Shown here: positions 25,534 to 33,734 of the stretch, one piece after another
How the letters are laid out: each line of letters opens with the position of its first letter
Position numbering within the stretch: the first letter of the stretch is position 1
Assembly (NCBI RefSeq): GCF_037975445.1
Contig: NZ_CP150254.1
Coordinates: forward strand, 3,656,001 to 3,720,000
Origin: Peribacillus sp. FSL P2-0133
GTDB lineage: Bacteria > Bacillota > Bacilli > Bacillales > DSM-1321
Direction: 5' to 3'
Length of the DNA stretch: 64,000 bases
The notes under the pieces: model-generated
Told to the model about the DNA's origin: nothing
Database searches by the model: none
The model's input: only the letters and a program-made list of their open reading frames with translations
Program-made: the position numbers and the translations under genes

Positions 25534-25645
25534 CGGAACATCCCCCATTCACAATCTTTCAATTTGAATTCCTAGCTTCATACTAACTAAATGTTCAAGG
25601 CATTTATCTGTTGAAACCCATCTTTTTTCTAACATTTTTTGTCTA

Positions 25646-25674
25646 ATTATACTGAATAATCTAAATATGTTGAA
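25646..25674 (-). promoter_or_regulatory. Predicted sigma-A promoter of hpaB copy 1
   Basis: On the minus strand TTCAAC and a perfect TATAAT are 17 bases apart, about 110 bases upstream of the hpaB start. The -35 box shares bases with that of the opposing hpaG1 promoter. Confidence 0.55.
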
Positions 25675-25698
25675 CTTAAACAATAAATCATATACGAT
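25670..25698 (+). promoter_or_regulatory. Predicted promoter of hpaG1-hpaG2-hpaF
   Basis: TTGAAC and TACGAT are 17 bases apart on the plus strand. The -10 box forms the right half of the first operator palindrome, so a repressor bound there would block RNA polymerase. Confidence 0.5.
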
Positions 25699-25710
25699 AT
25701 CATATATGAT
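25687..25710. promoter_or_regulatory. Tandem palindromic operator in the hpaB-hpaG1 intergenic region
   Basis: Two abutting 12-bp palindromes, ATCATATACGAT and ATCATATATGAT, have centres 12 bp apart. The same palindrome occurs three times in front of the gntR gene at 38.06-38.11 kb, and the first two copies there have the same 12-bp centre spacing. This is most simply read as a GntR binding site controlling the hpaG operon and possibly hpaB. Confidence 0.65.
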
Positions 25711-25738
25711 TAATAATAAAAACAAGGGGTGAGTGTCC

Positions 25739-26527
25739 ATGGCAAAAGCAAGAGTGAAACTCAAAAAGTCAGATTATTCAGAAGAAATGGAAATACTGTC
25801 GAACCGCTATATATTAATGAACGGTGATAAGTATGAGGTATCACAAATCAAGTTGGATAACCCTATTTCAGGAACCGTATATGGAACATTATTAAACTAT
25901 AAAGGATCATTGGAAGCATTGAAGGAAAAGGTCTACCATCCTCCTTATAATGAACCTCCTAAAGGGCCGATCCTTTATATTAAACCTAGAAACACGTTTT
26001 CGTCTTTTTCAAATCCAGTTCCCCTTCCAAACGGCATACATGAATTGGAAATCGGGGCCGCACTTGGAATAGTAATCAGTAAAACGGCCACAAGAGTCAA
26101 GAAAGAACATGCATTGGATTATATAGAAGGTTTTACGATCGCCAATGATATTAGCATTCCGCATGAGAGCGTTTTCCGTCCTGCTATCCGCCATAAAGCC
26201 CGTGATGGATTTTGCCCGATCGGTCCATGGGTCGTATCCAAGGAATCCATCTCCAACCCCGATTCTTTAGGAATTCGTGTATATATAAATGGAGAGTTAA
26301 GACAGGAAAATTCAACTTCAAATCTAATTCGCTCCATATCCCGCCTTATTGAGGATGTAACTGACTTCATGACTTTGAGTACGGGTGACGTCCTTCTAGT
26401 TGGTGTTCCAGAGAATGCACCGCTGGCAAAAGCCAATGATCATGTCAGAATAGAAATAGACGAAATCGGATATTTGGAAAATACCATAATTTCCGAGGAA
26501 AAACTATCACTGGAGGGGATTTTATGA
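25739..26527 (+). CDS. hpaG1: HpaG N-terminal-type FAH-fold protein (HpaG1)
   Basis: A 262-aa member of the fumarylacetoacetate hydrolase superfamily, matching the N-terminal half of the two-domain E. coli HpaG/HpcE. That enzyme decarboxylates 5-oxo-pent-3-ene-1,2,5-tricarboxylate and isomerises the product. Metal-ligand acidic residues appear as HELEIGAALG (two Glu) and in AND (the Asp). The ATG at 25739 has AGGGGTG 7 bases upstream. Its TGA overlaps the start of hpaG2 by 4 bases (ATGA), so the halves are made in coupled translation and probably form one complex. Confidence 0.87.
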   Translation: MAKARVKLKKSDYSEEMEILSNRYILMNGDKYEVSQIKLDNPISGTVYGTLLNYKGSLEALKEKVYHPPYNEPPKGPILYIKPRNTFSSFSNPVPLPNGIHELEIGAALGIVISKTATRVKKEHALDYIEGFTIANDISIPHESVFRPAIRHKARDGFCPIGPWVVSKESISNPDSLGIRVYINGELRQENSTSNLIRSISRLIEDVTDFMTLSTGDVLLVGVPENAPLAKANDHVRIEIDEIGYLENTIISEEKLSLEGIL

Positions 26528-27312
26528 AGAGAGCACGTGTAGCCTATGCAGGTGCCATACATTCAGCAAGTGAATATTATGGCCAGCTCCAATTGGCGGA
26601 TGGCAGGATTGTCAATGAGCAGGATGTTGTCTGGCTTCCCCCTGTGGAACCACGAACTGTCTTCGCGCTTGGCTTGAATTATGCAGACCATGCGAAAGAG
26701 CTTGCTTTTAAAGCCCCGGAAGAACCCCTTGCGTTCTTAAAAGGTCCCAATACCTTTATCGGCCACCGGGGACAGACAAGACGGCCTGCTGATGCAGCTT
26801 ATATGCATTATGAATGTGAACTTGCAGTCGTCGTAGGTAAAAAGGCGAAGAACATAAAAAAGGAAGAAGCCTTTAAGTATGTAAGTGGATATACGATTGC
26901 AAATGATTATGCAATACGGGATTATCTGGAGAATTACTACCGACCTAACCTAAAGGTCAAAAATCGCGATACCTGCACCCCAATTGGGCCTTGGCTTGTC
27001 GATGCCGAGGATATTCCAGATCCTTCGAATCTAGCCATAAAAACTTACGTCAACGGAAAATTGACTCAGCAAGGCAACACGAAAGACATGATTTTCGGCA
27101 TTGCTGATTTAATTGAATATTTTAGCAGCTTCATGACATTGAGCCCAGGGGATATCATATTGACAGGCACACCTGAAGGATTGGCGGATACTGCAGTAGG
27201 CGATGAAATCATCACTGAAATTGAAGGTATCGGGAAACTCGTTAACACAATAGTCGGTGACGATATATTTACTGAAGGCGGGGATCGGCCGCATCTAAAA
27301 ATCCATAATTAA
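26524..27312 (+). CDS. hpaG2: HpaG C-terminal-type decarboxylase/isomerase (HpaG2)
   Basis: A 262-aa FAH-superfamily enzyme, the counterpart of the C-terminal half of E. coli HpaG. The signature ALGLNYADHAKE, the metal-binding pair in HYECELAVVVG, the Asp in ANDYAIRD and the terminal PGDIILTGTPEG loop are all present, making this the more canonical catalytic half. It overlaps hpaG1 by 4 bases and is followed 17 bases later by hpaF. The three genes form one plus-strand operon under the operator at 25.69 kb. Confidence 0.9.
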   Translation: MKRARVAYAGAIHSASEYYGQLQLADGRIVNEQDVVWLPPVEPRTVFALGLNYADHAKELAFKAPEEPLAFLKGPNTFIGHRGQTRRPADAAYMHYECELAVVVGKKAKNIKKEEAFKYVSGYTIANDYAIRDYLENYYRPNLKVKNRDTCTPIGPWLVDAEDIPDPSNLAIKTYVNGKLTQQGNTKDMIFGIADLIEYFSSFMTLSPGDIILTGTPEGLADTAVGDEIITEIEGIGKLVNTIVGDDIFTEGGDRPHLKIHN

Positions 27313-27329
27313 CGGAAGGGACTGATCAC

Positions 27330-27713
27330 ATGCCTCATATCATTATTGAATATACGGATAATATCAAAGATGAAATCCAGATTGACGGCTTATTAAGGAA
27401 GGTGAATGATGTACTGATATCCTATCCTTCCATCTTTCCGATTGGCGGCATTCGATCCCGGGCCATTGAATTGAAGCATTATCGTGTTGCCGATGGTACA
27501 GAGGATGATGCCTTTGTTCATGCCATACTAAAAATTGGCGCTGGTCGCAAAGACAGTGATAAAACCAAAGTATGTGACCAACTTTTCGAAACGATGGAAT
27601 CCCATTTGGCATCCCTCTTTTCAAAAAGATATCTAGCCCTCTCCATGGAACTTATTGAATTCAGTGATTTTGGCACATATAAAAAGAATAATATCCATGA
27701 TCGATATAATTAA
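27330..27713 (+). CDS. hpaF: 5-carboxymethyl-2-hydroxymuconate delta-isomerase (HpaF)
   Basis: A 127-aa tautomerase-superfamily enzyme that isomerises 5-carboxymethyl-2-hydroxymuconate between HpaE and HpaG in homoprotocatechuate breakdown. The protein starts Met-Pro, which leaves the catalytic N-terminal Pro after Met removal, followed by HIIIEYTDNI as in CHMI enzymes. The length is normal for the family. It is the last gene of the plus-strand hpaG1-hpaG2-hpaF operon and is followed by a strong terminator. Confidence 0.92.
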   Translation: MPHIIIEYTDNIKDEIQIDGLLRKVNDVLISYPSIFPIGGIRSRAIELKHYRVADGTEDDAFVHAILKIGAGRKDSDKTKVCDQLFETMESHLASLFSKRYLALSMELIEFSDFGTYKKNNIHDRYN

Positions 27714-27730
27714 TGAACAATATTTCATAT

Positions 27731-27765
27731 TTAAAGGCCTTCCTCATCATCGGGAAGGCCTTTAA
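27731..27765. terminator. Bidirectional terminator between hpaF and hpaB copy 2
   Basis: A perfect 13-bp stem (TTAAAGGCCTTCC) with a 9-base loop lies between the convergent hpaF and second hpaB genes. Confidence 0.88.
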
Positions 27766-27794
27766 ATTAATATGTTTTGCCAATGCTACCGGAC

Positions 27795-29267
27795 TCAGTT
27801 GATTTCTGCAAGGTTTTCAGTACGGTTCAAGAACTCCTTGACACGGTCCACATATTCCTGTTTATCATAGCCGTTATATAAAGCGCTCGCCATACGGACC
27901 GGATCCCCAAAAAAGAATCTTTCGTACAGCGTTTGCCTGGATCCAAATGAACTCATGCATACATCCCATGCGAGACGATACAATTTAACCCTGTCATAGG
28001 CTCCACCATTCGCGGCTTGAAGATATTTATCCAAATCCGGTCGAAGCTCCGAATTGAAATCGGCTTCATTTGGTATCGCCATTAAGCCACTAGCTCCAAG
28101 AAGCTGCATTATTTCACTGAATCTAGGGTAAATCTTCGGATAATAATTACGGGCTATGTTTAACGGTGTGAAATCGGGTGTCATCATTCCCCACTTATCC
28201 ACTTTCGCGTTTGCCTCCGAAGCTGTAATGAAAGCCTTTACCGTTTCAAGCGCTATGATGACTTCCGAGATTTTTTCCTGAACATGCTGGTATTGCCCGA
28301 TATTGATGGTTTCCGCCATTAGTTGCAAAATCCCCAGAATGAACTCGGTTTTGGCGATATTCTTCGCTACCACCTGATGGGTCATATGAACAACTGCATT
28401 GCTTTCATTATAAGCCTGGTTGCAAATGCCGACATCCCCATATGCAAATACCCGATTCCAAGGAACGACTACATCATCAAAAACGATAATCGTATCCATT
28501 TCCTCAAACCTTGAACCAAGAGGATGGTCAAAATGTGATTTGCCATAGTCGAATGATTCACGACAGATGAATTTCAACCCTGGTGTATTATTTGGTATGG
28601 AGAATGCGAATGCATAAGGATTTTCTTCTTCCGATTGTTTAAGCAATGTTGAAGGGAAAACCATGATTTCATCCGTTATTCCTCCTTGTGTAGCTAATAA
28701 TCTGGCTCCCTTTATAATAAGCCCTTCTGAATTCTTGCCAGCAATCCGTGCAGCGATGTAAGGGTCCGGAAGCTTTGCGGCACTAACTCCCCTATTAACC
28801 TGGGGTTGAATCAAGGTATGTGTCAACGACAAATCCTTTTCCCTGCAGAGCTCATAATAATCTTTCATATTTTTAGCAAATGCCGAATCCTGAGTGCCGA
28901 ACATATCAGCTGCAGTACCGTACGCCATCATCCCACTGTTGATATAGTCAGGGGAACGTCCCATCATTCCATTATTATGCCTTGCCCATTCTTGAATCAT
29001 TTTCCTCCTTTTTTCAAGGTCTTCCTTAGTCCGCGGCTGCATGAATGAAGTCCCTACTCTTTCGTTTGAAGTTGGTGAAATATAAGTCATGATGTCAGTT
29101 TTCGCGGAATCATGCTGCAAATCATATAATTCGGCCTGTGATTTCATGACCCCTTTAAAAGCTGGATGTTGACTGATCTTATCTTTTACTTGCTCTCCAT
29201 TGATCCATACATTCGCCTTTGCTTTATCTACCCTATCGATATATTCTTTACCTGTTTTAGCTGGCAT
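27795..29267 (-). CDS. 4-HPA 3-monooxygenase family protein, copy 2
   Basis: A 490-aa HpaB-family flavin monooxygenase, clearly but distantly related to the copy at 24 kb. GMMGRSPDY carries Arg104 and Tyr108, and THTLIQPQVNR carries His150; the C-terminal FGSRQTLYERFFFGDP block is typical of the family. Substrate may be 4-HPA itself or another phenol entering the same pathway; sequence alone does not decide. The ATG at 29267 follows GGGGGATGTAAGC. It is divergent from the LysR gene. It needs a flavin reductase that the window does not contain. Confidence 0.87.
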   Translation of the reverse strand: MPAKTGKEYIDRVDKAKANVWINGEQVKDKISQHPAFKGVMKSQAELYDLQHDSAKTDIMTYISPTSNERVGTSFMQPRTKEDLEKRRKMIQEWARHNNGMMGRSPDYINSGMMAYGTAADMFGTQDSAFAKNMKDYYELCREKDLSLTHTLIQPQVNRGVSAAKLPDPYIAARIAGKNSEGLIIKGARLLATQGGITDEIMVFPSTLLKQSEEENPYAFAFSIPNNTPGLKFICRESFDYGKSHFDHPLGSRFEEMDTIIVFDDVVVPWNRVFAYGDVGICNQAYNESNAVVHMTHQVVAKNIAKTEFILGILQLMAETINIGQYQHVQEKISEVIIALETVKAFITASEANAKVDKWGMMTPDFTPLNIARNYYPKIYPRFSEIMQLLGASGLMAIPNEADFNSELRPDLDKYLQAANGGAYDRVKLYRLAWDVCMSSFGSRQTLYERFFFGDPVRMASALYNGYDKQEYVDRVKEFLNRTENLAEIN

Positions 29268-29296
29268 GCTTACATCCCCCTTTAGTATCAATCTAA

Positions 29297-29310
29297 ATGA
29301 AGCGCTTACA
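29297..29310. promoter_or_regulatory. Possible cre-like site upstream of hpaB copy 2
   Basis: The sequence contains the strong cre core AAGCGCTTACA, but the left arm is imperfect (one base short of the usual TGAAAGCGCTTACA). It lies about 30 bases upstream of the hpaB2 start codon. Confidence 0.35.
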
Positions 29311-29432
29311 ATTAAATAAATTCCAAAAATTCAATTAATTCCTATAACAAAATATACCATATGTTATGATATATATATAATACTTAAAAAATTCAATATG
29401 TATATGTAAATCATATGTATGAGGTGTATATA

Positions 29433-30302
29433 ATGGACATCCGGCAGTTAAAGTATTTTGTGACGATCGTTCAGGAAGAACAAGTAACCAAAGCCGCAAA
29501 AAAATTACATATGGCTCAACCCCCCCTTAGCCAGCAACTTAAATTAATGGAAATGGAAATCGGTGAAAAACTTTTCGATCGGAATGGAAAGAAACTTGAA
29601 CTCACTGAAACTGGCAAGGTCCTATATAAAAAGGCCGAAGCTCTATTAAACCAGTTTGAAGAATCACTACTGGAAGTTAAGGAAGTCAGTAAAGGGGTAC
29701 AGGGCACTCTTTCCATAGGGTCAGTAAAAACTTGCTTTTCTTACATTCCGCAAAGGATGAGGGCCTTTAGAGTAAAATACCCTGACATACGCTTCAAGTT
29801 AATGGAAGGTGATACGTTCCGTTTGACAGAAGGCTTAATAAACAGGGAAATCGAGTTGGCCATTGTACGGCTTCCAATTAACGGTAAGCAATTCTCATCG
29901 ATTAACCTTCCGCCGGAAGATTTTGTGCTTGTCACCCCAAAAGATTGGGATATCCCAGACTCCATCGAATTTAAACAAATTAAGGATTATCCCCTCCTAT
30001 TGCTGCATAGGGTAAGCGGACAGGGAACTTATGAACTTATAGTGGATGAGTGCTTCAGACATGGGTTTGAACCGACGATTGTATGTGAATGTCCTGATGC
30101 TGCAATGATTTTATCTTTGGTGAAGGAAGGAATAGGCGCTACCATCATGCCACGAACCACATCCAAATCGTTTTCAACCCAAGGTATTAAAATAATCGAA
30201 TTGATAGATTGTGAAGTACAATCGGAAGCCGCCCTTATTTGGCTCGAAGAACGCTATCTTTCCAAAGGCGCCGTCAAATTTCTAGAAACATTTTCTGAAT
30301 GA
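29433..30302 (+). CDS. LysR-family transcriptional regulator
   Basis: A 289-aa LysR-type regulator. The N-terminal winged helix-turn-helix (residues 1-60, MDIRQLKYFVTIVQEEQVTK through the AQPPLSQQLKLME recognition region) precedes a two-lobed periplasmic-binding-like effector domain from about residue 90. The ATG at 29433 has GAGGTG 6 bases upstream and gives the standard start. LysR regulators usually control a divergent neighbour, here the second hpaB, with a small carboxylate or aromatic as co-inducer. The 165-base intergenic region is very AT-rich. Confidence 0.9.
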   Translation: MDIRQLKYFVTIVQEEQVTKAAKKLHMAQPPLSQQLKLMEMEIGEKLFDRNGKKLELTETGKVLYKKAEALLNQFEESLLEVKEVSKGVQGTLSIGSVKTCFSYIPQRMRAFRVKYPDIRFKLMEGDTFRLTEGLINREIELAIVRLPINGKQFSSINLPPEDFVLVTPKDWDIPDSIEFKQIKDYPLLLLHRVSGQGTYELIVDECFRHGFEPTIVCECPDAAMILSLVKEGIGATIMPRTTSKSFSTQGIKIIELIDCEVQSEAALIWLEERYLSKGAVKFLETFSE

Positions 30303-30396
30303 ATGGCCAGTTATCCTTGAATATTAGTATATTAGTTCATCTGTACCTCTTTCTAATCTTTAGTGTTTGTTTGAATTTCTTTATCCAATGAAAAGA

Positions 30397-30429
30397 AAAA
30401 AGCAACCTATCATTTGATGGCTGCTTTTT
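30397..30429. terminator. Bidirectional terminator between lysR and the SSS symporter
   Basis: AAAAAGCA...CC...ATCA arms pair with TGATGG and TGCTTTTT with two small mismatches, between convergent genes. Confidence 0.65.
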
Positions 30430-30488
30430 CAAATCCATTCATAAGTGCGATGAACTGCGCTTTATTTATAGGCATGCTTTCACATCAT

Positions 30489-32054
30489 TCAATGTCGCAA
30501 AACCCCCTTAACATCATGACCGGTGTTGGACTTTACGAGGATTTCATTATAATTGTCTTCTGTAACCGTTTTCAACGCTGTCCTGCGGTTACCGAACAGG
30601 GCACCTAAATAGCATGCGAGGAACCCAAGCGGAATGGAAACGATTCCTGGTGAATTCAAAGGAAAAATCGGGTCACCTGTCATAATGGTGGCTCCGGGGG
30701 CCGGGTTCCAGACATTTGGACTTAGAGCCACGAGCAAAAGCGTACCAATAAGACCTGTCATCATACCGACTATCGCTCCCGTTTTATTGAATTTTTTCCA
30801 ATAGATCGTAAGAAGGATTACCGGCAAATTCGAACTAGCCGCCAGTGTAAAGGCAATCGATGCCAGAAACGCTACATTGAATTCCTGCAGACCTAATGAT
30901 AAAACGATCGCAAGTGCAGTAACACCAACTGATGCCCATCTAGCCATCGTCATTTGCTGTTTTTCCGTCGCCTTTCCATCTTTTAATATTTCATTATAAA
31001 AATCATGTGAAAAAGCCGTAGCACCCGTTAAAACGATTCCCGCAACAACTGCGAGTATCGTTGCAAAGGAAACGGCCGCAATAAATGCGAATAAGATGTC
31101 CCCGCCCACAAGTTTTGCCAATAAAGGTGCAGCCATGTTACCCGCTGGATTAGCGGCCATGATATTCGATGTTCCAACCAACTTCGCAGCACCGAATCCG
31201 AGAAAAATGACCATGATATGAAAAGCACCCATAATCCACATCACCCAAACAACAGACTTTCTTGCCACTCGTGCATTCGGGACAGTCAAAAAACGTATTA
31301 AAATGTGAGGTAGACCTGCCGTTCCCAGAATTAGTCCCAGTGATAAGGAAGCTGCATCCCACCCACTGGCATATTTAATACCTGCTTTCAGGTAATCTGC
31401 ACCCATGGGTGTCGCCGTTTTCATATCAGTGAAAATTCCGATGAAACTAAAATTCAATTTCCACATGACGATCATGAATAATATAAACACTCCGCCTATC
31501 AGCAGGATGGCTTTAATGATCTGCACCCAGCTCGTCGCCGTCATCCCCCCAAATAGAACAAATACCAACATGACAATACCTACGATGATGACAGAAATAT
31601 TATACGGGATGTCTAAAAGCAGTTTAAATAAAGCACCTGCCGCAACAAGTTGCCCCAGCATGTACATGACTGATATCACCAAGGTATTAAATGCGGTCAC
31701 TCCCCGGACCTGTTTATATTTAAACCTTGTAGTCACCATATCAGCCAATGTGTATTTCCCCAAGTTCCTTAAAGGTTCAGCCACTAGGAATAACACGACA
31801 AGAAATGAAACAAGTGCTCCATACATCAGGAAAAATCCATCATACCCCGTTAAGGAAAATGCCCCAATCAACCCTAAAAACGTGGAGGCCGACATAAAAT
31901 CCCCGGCCAATGCAAGTCCATTTTGCCTAGCGGTCAACCCTCCCCCGGCCGTATAAAAAGAGCCTGCCGTTTTAGTTTTTTTGGAAGCGAAATACGTGAT
32001 GAAAAGGGTACCTATCGACATTAGCGCAAAGAGAATAATAACTGTCCAATTCAT
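30489..32054 (-). CDS. Sodium:solute (acetate-type) symporter, ActP/YwcA-like
   Basis: A 521-aa polytopic membrane protein of the solute:sodium symporter family, with about 13 predicted hydrophobic spans. The N-terminal GGGLTARQNGLALAGDFMSA segment and the ATSWVQIIKAILLIGG block are typical of ActP/YwcA-like monocarboxylate symporters. It follows a DUF485 gene by 3 bases, the usual pairing for this subgroup. ActP itself carries acetate. Inside a 4-HPA cluster that has no other transporter, uptake of 4-HPA or a related aryl-acetate is a reasonable inference, not shown by sequence. Confidence 0.88.
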   Translation of the reverse strand: MNWTVIILFALMSIGTLFITYFASKKTKTAGSFYTAGGGLTARQNGLALAGDFMSASTFLGLIGAFSLTGYDGFFLMYGALVSFLVVLFLVAEPLRNLGKYTLADMVTTRFKYKQVRGVTAFNTLVISVMYMLGQLVAAGALFKLLLDIPYNISVIIVGIVMLVFVLFGGMTATSWVQIIKAILLIGGVFILFMIVMWKLNFSFIGIFTDMKTATPMGADYLKAGIKYASGWDAASLSLGLILGTAGLPHILIRFLTVPNARVARKSVVWVMWIMGAFHIMVIFLGFGAAKLVGTSNIMAANPAGNMAAPLLAKLVGGDILFAFIAAVSFATILAVVAGIVLTGATAFSHDFYNEILKDGKATEKQQMTMARWASVGVTALAIVLSLGLQEFNVAFLASIAFTLAASSNLPVILLTIYWKKFNKTGAIVGMMTGLIGTLLLVALSPNVWNPAPGATIMTGDPIFPLNSPGIVSIPLGFLACYLGALFGNRRTALKTVTEDNYNEILVKSNTGHDVKGVLRH

Positions 32055-32057
32055 GAT

Positions 32058-32396
32058 TCAAAGCCCTTCTTTCTCGATGATTTCTTTTATTTGTTCATCG
32101 ATTCTTTCTGATTTCCTTACATATATGCTGCAAACCCATACAGACATAACCGTAATGGAGACACCGTACACCCACGCCCAGGTTATGTCTCCTATGAAAG
32201 GGTGATCCAGCATATCTGTGTAAAAAACTAAGAAGGGCAAAAGCAGGGAATATCCCATAAAGAAAATCGTAAAAGGGATAACGAATTTCTTTTTATCGGA
32301 AAGCATATTCTGAAACTCTTTGGAGGCAACAATCTTTTCATAATCCACCAGATTAGTTTGTTCCGATTCATCAAGGTTTTTTTCCAACCGAACCAT
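32058..32396 (-). CDS. DUF485 small membrane protein (symporter partner)
   Basis: A 112-aa inner membrane protein of the DUF485/YjcH/YwcB family. Two hydrophobic segments (about residues 38-60 and 70-92) follow a charged cytoplasmic N-terminus with a SKEFQNMLSDKKKFVIPF motif. DUF485 genes occur almost always just before an SSS-family symporter, as here (3-base spacing), and are thought to be accessory subunits. It is the first gene of a two-gene transcript. Confidence 0.88.
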   Translation of the reverse strand: MVRLEKNLDESEQTNLVDYEKIVASKEFQNMLSDKKKFVIPFTIFFMGYSLLLPFLVFYTDMLDHPFIGDITWAWVYGVSITVMSVWVCSIYVRKSERIDEQIKEIIEKEGL

Positions 32397-32594
32397 TTCT
32401 ACACACCTCTTCTGATTTTTATTTTTGCAAGGACGGTACTAGTAGTGTTGAGTCTCTCCAATGTCAGCCGCTTTCTTCAATGGCACAAATCCCCTCCATC
32501 CCAAAATCCAAACAAACTCATCTGCACAAAGAGGTCTAAAGCCCATTCCCTAAGCTTTCCGTACTCCTTTTGTCTAACCGTGACGCTCACACGT

Positions 32595-32624
32595 AGGGCA
32601 GCAGTAAGTTCCCACTGCTGCCCT
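32595..32624. other. GC-rich hairpin 3' of the FAD-synthetase-like gene
   Basis: The perfect 11-bp repeat AGGGCAGCAGT with an 8-base loop lies 20 bases after the gene's stop. It lacks a T run on the minus strand, so it may be a weak or factor-assisted terminator, or an mRNA end-stabiliser. Confidence 0.5.
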
Positions 32625-32643
32625 GTCCCAGACCATATCTTTT

Positions 32644-33525
32644 TTAGAAGGCTTGCACTTTCGTAATAGACTTGGCTCGCATATCCGTCATCTGTTTCGA
32701 CTTCATTATCCTTTCACTTTTCCATTTGATATGAATCTTCTTTCCTTCCAAGGGAAGAGAATCATTGAAATGTAAGTGCCAACTCTCATGAAATGATCCG
32801 TCCATTGTTTGATAGGCGATTCCCTCATAAACATTTCCTTCGATCTGGATTTCGATTAAATAAACTCCTGGCGGGGGTTTCAGGAATGCTTCCGATAATG
32901 TAACGATGATGTGTTGATTTTCCTTGGAATGGATTGTTCCTTGACTTTCAAAGTATGTGCCAAGGAATGACGGGATATCTGCGAACCGACCTTCTGCAAT
33001 CAAGTTTCTAAGCTTAGTGGAACTTACTTTTTCATGATCAATTTCAAACTTCTTCATTTCCGTCACTTCAAAAAATCGCTTACCTTCGATTTTCAGCGTT
33101 TCCATATTCCCTTCCCCTTTATGTCCATAGCGGAAATCGAATCCAGCCACGGCATGTTTGCATTTAAATCCACATAGATAATCCTCGATAAAACCAGTAG
33201 GTGAAAGATGGGCAAATGCGGAATCGAAGTTCACGACTATCAAGGTTTCTACACCTAAATCTTGCATGATTTTTGCTTTTTGCTCTAAAGGAGTAATATA
33301 TGTTTGGGGTTGAGCGTTTCCTATGATTTGCTTTGGATGCGGAAAAAATGTCATGACTGCCAATTTCAAATCTTGCTGTATGGCAATCCTTTTGGCTAGA
33401 TTTATCAATTCTTGATGGCCAAGATGAACTCCGTCGAAAAATCCAAGAGCCAGCACACACGGTTCTGCTACTGCTGTATATATACTGGAAAGTGGGTGCT
33501 GAACATGAATGATATCCAAATCCAT
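32644..33525 (-). CDS. FAD synthetase-like protein (RibF N-domain, degenerate flavokinase half)
   Basis: A 293-aa RibF/RibC relative. The N-terminal nucleotidyltransferase (FMN adenylyltransferase) domain is intact: GFFDGVHLGH, TFFPHPKQII and SSTKLRNLIAEGRF. In the C-terminal half the riboflavin kinase signature (G-R-x-x-G-F-P-T-A-N) is missing, although a PPGVYLIEIQIEGNVYEGIA strand pattern remains. It therefore probably makes FAD from FMN but no longer phosphorylates riboflavin. Its place beside FADH2-dependent HpaB genes suggests local FAD supply. No FMN riboswitch is visible upstream, and the housekeeping ribF should lie elsewhere. Confidence 0.82.
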   Translation of the reverse strand: MDLDIIHVQHPLSSIYTAVAEPCVLALGFFDGVHLGHQELINLAKRIAIQQDLKLAVMTFFPHPKQIIGNAQPQTYITPLEQKAKIMQDLGVETLIVVNFDSAFAHLSPTGFIEDYLCGFKCKHAVAGFDFRYGHKGEGNMETLKIEGKRFFEVTEMKKFEIDHEKVSSTKLRNLIAEGRFADIPSFLGTYFESQGTIHSKENQHIIVTLSEAFLKPPPGVYLIEIQIEGNVYEGIAYQTMDGSFHESWHLHFNDSLPLEGKKIHIKWKSERIMKSKQMTDMRAKSITKVQAF

Positions 33526-33734
33526 CTTCCTTCCTTTGCTTCTTGAAAGGTTACATTATAAACTCTGTAAACGGACCTTCCATAATCCAGCAGTTTCCAT
33601 CAACCATTCACCCGTTCTGTTCCCTTAAATGGTGACAATTGGTCTTGGAATATGCACTAGCGCCATATCCTAATGACCAGGGGAGTCAATGTATGTTTTT
33701 AAGAACGTTCGATCATTCATCCTAAATCCCGCTT

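Noticed and set aside
29340..29432. LysR operator in the hpaB2-lysR gap (CATATG-centred partial symmetry)
   Set aside because: The region is so AT-rich that several weak T-N11-A matches exist; none stands out.
31405..31956. A 183-codon plus-strand frame inside the symporter gene
   Set aside because: It is antisense to hydrophobic-helix codons, a common source of false frames.
33526..33734. FMN riboswitch upstream of the FAD-synthetase-like gene
   Set aside because: The conserved RFN sequence blocks are not present in the 200 bases upstream.
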